This document shows, piece by piece, positions 7,180 to 10,593 of a DNA stretch of 10,593 nucleotides. The translations under genes were made by a program, and so were the position numbers. Location of the stretch: the NCBI GenBank assembly GCA_015501075.1, contig JADNYJ010000880.1:1-10593 (forward strand), written 5' to 3'. Source of the DNA: Gymnopilus junonius. Its lineage: Eukaryota > Basidiomycota > Agaricomycetes > Agaricales > Galerinaceae. Below the pieces are notes generated by a model, which saw nothing but the letters and a program-made list of their open reading frames with translations, made no database searches and was not told the DNA's origin. Every line of letters begins with the position of its first letter. Position 1 is the stretch's first letter.

Positions 7180-8834
7180 TCAGAATATTGAGACCTTAGT
7201 CGCTACCAAAATAGTCACGGATATTGAAAGGATCCCAGAGACAATCGACGACTCAAATGCGCGCGCAGTTGTCGAACTCTGAATGGTTTGCTTCATAGTA
7301 GGTTGCGCAGGTTCAGTCACGACTACCACAGTAGTTGCAGGGTTTGACGGTGGAGCGGGAGCATCTGGAGTAGTTGAAGCGCTTGGATTGGCCGAAGTGC
7401 TAGAGGTGCTTGATGCGGCATTATCAGACAGATAGGTACGGATGTATCGGATCTCCCAGTACGCGTTGGCGTAGTTGCTGCCGTTGCCGATGACGTTGTC
7501 GTTTACCTACATATATGAGTAGAATCAGTCTAGAGTTTGGTTTTGGAAATATTTATACTGTAGTTTGACGTACGCAATTGTTGGTTGGAGTATGACATGT
7601 CGAACTGTAGATGGAAGGAACTCCAGCCCTGTGAATGTGTTAATATCGGGATGTCAAAAAATTTACAGGTGCAGAAAACCCGACTTGCCAGACGCCACAG
7701 AGGGTGGTTAGCAGAACCAAATTTTGAGGAGGGAAAAATTGGGTCATGTTACAAGCGGATGATGAGTACGAGGCTGTTGGTAGACCCCAAGATGATATAT
7801 CCATAGTTGAGGAGGATGTAGCACTAGCGATGTCGGCTGGAATGTCTGCCCTCTGAGAAGAGTGCGTTAGAAACGGAACAAGATCAAATTAAAAATGAGG
7901 ATAACATACGCTCCAGAACCAAGAAGATACACCAGTTGGTTCCATTAACAGCGCATACACGCCTCCACCCGCCTGTGCAAATCCCTGTCCAAAACTGTTG
8001 GGTTTCGACTCGCCAACGATGCATCCCTGAGGCTTTGAACAGTCCGTCTCGATGGTATGCCCCGTTTGGGGCGGGTTGGCAGCTTGAAAACATCCTGGAG
8101 TGGTGTGAAGTGCGACCTGGTTGTTGGTCATGTCATTAATAGCTTCTATAAAATCGATTTCTCCCGCGAGAGGCCATGTTTCTTCAATCCCGTACGTCCA
8201 AAACGCAGGCCAAACCTTTAAAAGTCAAAGAGTAAAAAAAGCAAAATTATCCAAGGAAAGAAAAAGCTCCGAATTAGTCGCATGAAGCAGAAGTAAAGAA
8301 GGACAAGGCACGTACCGAACATCCATAAGGAATGTGGACTACGTCTATTAAAATCAACGATCCAAGACCATAGCTGTCCAATGAGGTGAGCCGAATCTAT
8401 TTTAGAGGGAGAAGCGTGAACATGAGTTTGGGTCATGCTCATTGGAGGCGCAATGATGGAAAATTGAGGCTATGTACGCACAGAGTCACGGTTGACGAGA
8501 GGTGCAGGAAGGATGGTAGTGGTGTTGTCCACCTTTACAACCGCGTTTCCAGCGCTGTTGACAAACGTCAGGCCTCTGGAGGTAGCATTTGCTTGGTCTT
8601 GGAAAGTCACATTTCCTAAAATACGAGGAAAATAACGGTTGGTAACAAGAACCAATTACGGAGTAGAGAAAAAAATCAGAACTTACCCCATGTCGTGTTG
8701 TCAACATTGCCATAGTACGCCCACCTATCGAAAAAAGTTTGGCCAGCATGTTCGCGCACTGGGTTATAGACCGCCAAGACGCGACATAGGACACACGCCA
8801 CTACGAAAGCCACACCCCATCGAAAATTTGGCAT
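7180..8834 (-). CDS. Glycoside hydrolase family 16 endo-beta-glucanase, secreted, probably GPI-anchored
   Basis: This predicts a 404-aa GH16 enzyme cleaving beta-1,3(4)-type glucans at the cell wall or outside the cell. Exons on the minus strand: 8834-8687, 8615-8482, 8396-8316, 8215-7910, 7852-7689, 7628-7574, 7506-7180, in frame throughout. Residues 1 to about 21 form a signal peptide (MPNFRWGVAFVV onward, ending VLA). Then come HAGQTFFDRW, the early GH16 block, and VKVDNTT. The catalytic motif GEIDFIE places the nucleophile at E140, D142 between, and the acid/base at E145. WPAFW (123-127) and TLCG belong to the family fold. The C terminus has a Ser/Thr/Pro-rich linker (about 324-376) and a hydrophobic tail (about 384-404), the pattern of a GPI signal. 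Exon 2 uses donor GTGCGT, chosen because it gives NRDS-IRL, matching the family. Intron 5 is GC-AG. The exact substrate cannot be told from sequence alone. Confidence 0.93.
7629..7688 (-). other. GC-AG intron in the GH16 gene
   Basis: The 60-bp intron starts GCAAGT and ends CACAG on the minus strand. Removing it joins TG|G and gives TLCGVW-AGVPS, the expected family sequence, in correct phase. No GT donor nearby does this. GCAAGT is the usual form of the minor GC donor class, so normal splicing is likely. Confidence 0.8.
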
Positions 8835-9850
8835 TTCCTGTTCTACAGAGGAGCCAGGACACTGGAGATGGAGGTGGGGGGGGGAGGCAAGGAATCAGAA
8901 TGACAAGGTTCAGCCAAAACCATGCAAGTTTTAGCGGGTCTGGTCCTCCGTTGATCAATCAGTTCTATTTTTGGAACCTATACTTAGTATCCGTGCTTGG
9001 CGTGTGAATGGGGATTTAGAAGGGCTTCATGGGCGTCTATAAAAAGCTGGCCAGATAACAAGGCAAATTTAGATATCGATTAAGATTCAAGTACGGCCAT
9101 GATCAGCGGAATGAAAGCCGTAGAAAGTTGGTTGAATTGTAATCGAAAGGTTACGTCGCTTCGACATTCAGGCCATTCTAGATCTATATCGCATGGATTA
9201 CATGAAGGTATGGACACTGGAGCAAATGCACGTATTTATTGTGTATATACCACGAGGAAGTACAGAACGATGAAAGAGTGATGGAGTAGAATGTGTAGAG
9301 AAGAAATCAAGAAGTTGTAGTTTGTGGAGTATACAGAAGCGAACAAATGTAATGAAATAAAAATCCGTAATTGTTTAGGTTCTTATCGATGGAATAGTGA
9401 GGGGAACTGGGATTGTAGAATCGACAAACAAAAAGAATACATGAGAAATTTGGGAAATAAATAATACAACAGAACCTAAGTTTATGGAAAGTTGGCAATA
9501 TTGAACAGATGGGCAGGGTACGAGTAGTACAAAAGAAAACAATTATGACAGCGTATCAAAAAAGCAAAATTAGTAACACATAAGAGAAAAAAGCAGAAAT
9601 TTGGAGGAACAGTATTGGAACTGATGGATGTTGCAACGTGAGCTCTACAGAATCGTGGCTGGTAAAATCCAATGACTGCGTATGCAAGTAAGCTTTCGAT
9701 GCGAGAATGTCATGTGCGGAATGGTTTAGGATGACAGACCAAAGAAATTTGAAAGCGGAGAACCAAGGCCGAGGTGCGAGAAAGATAGTGATCACCACCC
9801 ATAAAATAAATAGGAACCTGGACCCGTGAAATTCAGGATAAGGACGGAAT
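8835..9850. other. Intergenic region upstream of GH16 and downstream of the Ser/Pro-rich gene
   Basis: This spacer of about 1 kb must carry the GH16 promoter at its left end and the 3' UTR of the minus-strand gene at its right end. Frames at 8639-9007, 9099-9281 (+), 9307-9498 and 9556-9864 (-) were read and show no family or transmembrane pattern worth calling. The last one is mostly hydrophobic but lies in the 3' flank of the neighbouring gene. No tRNA, transposon ends or large repeats were seen. Confidence 0.55.
8866..8887 (+). repeat. G-rich tract just upstream of GH16
   Basis: A run of GG, GG, GG and then eight Gs (8877-8884) followed by AGG sits 32-53 bp before the GH16 start codon; on the GH16 coding strand it is C-rich. 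It has enough G tracts for a possible two-layer quadruplex. It may also be only low-complexity sequence. Confidence 0.45.
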
Positions 9851-10593
9851 TCACCTCCGACCAAACCTCCTCATACTTCTGACTGTCGCCATATGATCTT
9901 CATTTCTACCAGCACTTGAAGGACCAGGAGGAGCTCGAGGCATACTCCACCCATCAGACCCGGCTTCACTCATTCCACTTTCACTCCTCCCGCCTGGGCT
10001 CATCGGCCTACCCTCACCTGCACTCTCGTTGTCCAAATCGCTAGGCTCGCTCATGACATAGTCAAATTCGAACTCGCTAGCAGAAGATTCGACAGAAAGT
10101 CGAGATCTGAGAGGGAGTCTACTCCAGGAGAACGCAGTTGCGGTGATGCTTGTGCTTGAGAGGCTTCAGGTGACCTGGGACCGAATACGGCACGGCTGGC
10201 ATGCGGGGTGATAATCGATCCCTGGGTAGGCGTTTGGGTCTGTCCTGCTCCCGTCATCGAATCATCTGTGAATAGCAGAGAATGCGAGGCCCCAGGAAGA
10301 GGCGAAGATGATCTGGGAGAGTGTGCATAAGAAATGGAAGGTGTCCTGGCCTGCTGCTGAGGCTGCAAACTTGGATGTTGTACTGGACTGCCTACACTTG
10401 ACTCCGAGGCCAACTCATCGTCATCATCGAAAGAGAGGTAAGTTGTACTCCTCGCCGAGCTCATTGCGCTGACACCTTGCATAGGTACCAGTGTAGGCGG
10501 AGATACAACTTGAAGCTGCCTAGCTTGACCAACCGGAGAGACGGTATCAAACGACTCGTTCCCAAAGATCCATAGCCAAGGCGATCGCCCTGT
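9851..10593 (-). CDS. Unrecognised Ser/Pro/Gln-rich acidic protein, C-terminal part (partial at window edge)
   Basis: I do not recognise this gene. The minus strand is open from the window edge (10593) in a frame reading WLWIFGNESFDTVSPVGQAR, then a low-complexity stretch with FDDDDELASESS, many SP and TP sites, poly-Q and Q/A-rich pieces, and SLSDLDFLS. That frame ends at TGA 10051-10053. A second frame, open from about 10150, carries VESSASEFEFDYVMSEPSDL, then Gly/Ser-rich and basic residues (RSMRRFGRR) to TGA 9851-9853. Composition runs smoothly across the change, so both belong to one protein. They are joined either by a 68-bp intron (10107-10174, poor donor GTCACC, acceptor CTCAG, phase-compatible) or by a lost base near a T run at about 10090. 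The protein looks mostly disordered and rich in proline-directed phosphorylation sites. Function is unknown, and the N-terminal domains outside the window would decide. Confidence 0.6.

Noticed and set aside
8639..9007. 122-codon plus-strand frame opposite the GH16 5' end
   Set aside because: It is the antisense shadow of GH16 exon 1 and intron 1, plus the low-complexity G tract.
9556..9864. 102-codon minus-strand frame with hydrophobic residues
   Set aside because: It lies mainly in the 3' flank of the Ser/Pro-rich gene, overlaps its last codons in another frame, and its hydrophobicity comes from T-rich DNA rather than a recognisable membrane protein.

Overview
The window reads as nuclear DNA of a filamentous fungus, most likely an Agaricomycete (Basidiomycota). 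The signs are many short introns (about 48-100 bp, one of 138 bp), fungal-type donor sites (GTRNGT-like), and protein families typical of wood- or soil-inhabiting basidiomycetes: a basidiomycete-type phytase, an AceTr transporter and a GPI-type GH16 glucanase. No bacterial, viral or CRISPR signal was seen. All assignments were made by eye from motifs, and exon borders were inferred from splice signals, phase and paralogue comparison.

Layout. 1-596 (+): 3' end of SMC5, with the ABC signature and Walker B region and an apparent one-base frameshift. 597-1212: intergenic, holding a CACGTG/CCAAT module and a perfect inverted repeat. 1213-2880 (+): a seven-exon histidine acid phosphatase (phytase) copy whose catalytic motifs are kept but whose frame is broken several times. 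2881-3207: promoter of the next gene, with the same CACGTG/CCAAT module at the same internal spacing. 3208-5297 (+): an intact tandem paralogue of 583 aa with the same seven-exon structure. Its N terminus is an acidic cytosolic tail plus one transmembrane anchor instead of a signal peptide. 5298-5835: intergenic. 5836-6776 (+): five-exon GPR1/FUN34/YaaH (AceTr) transporter, missing one base in exon 2. 6777-7179: intergenic between convergent genes. 7180-8834 (-): seven-exon, 404-aa GH16 glucanase with a likely GPI anchor and one GC-AG intron. 8835-9850: intergenic. 9851-10593 (-): 3' part of an unrecognised Ser/Pro-rich protein.

Biology. The centre of the window is a phytase duplication in which the two copies share gene structure and a probable phosphate-responsive promoter module. 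They differ in how the protein enters the secretory route: a cleavable signal in the upstream copy, a type II membrane anchor with an acidic dileucine-type signal in the downstream copy. The anchored copy is the one with an open frame. The neighbours (SMC5, AceTr, GH16) look functionally unrelated.

Small indels disturb three, perhaps four, of the six genes, while the downstream phytase and GH16 are clean. Assembly error and real decay both have to be considered, and the raw reads would decide.
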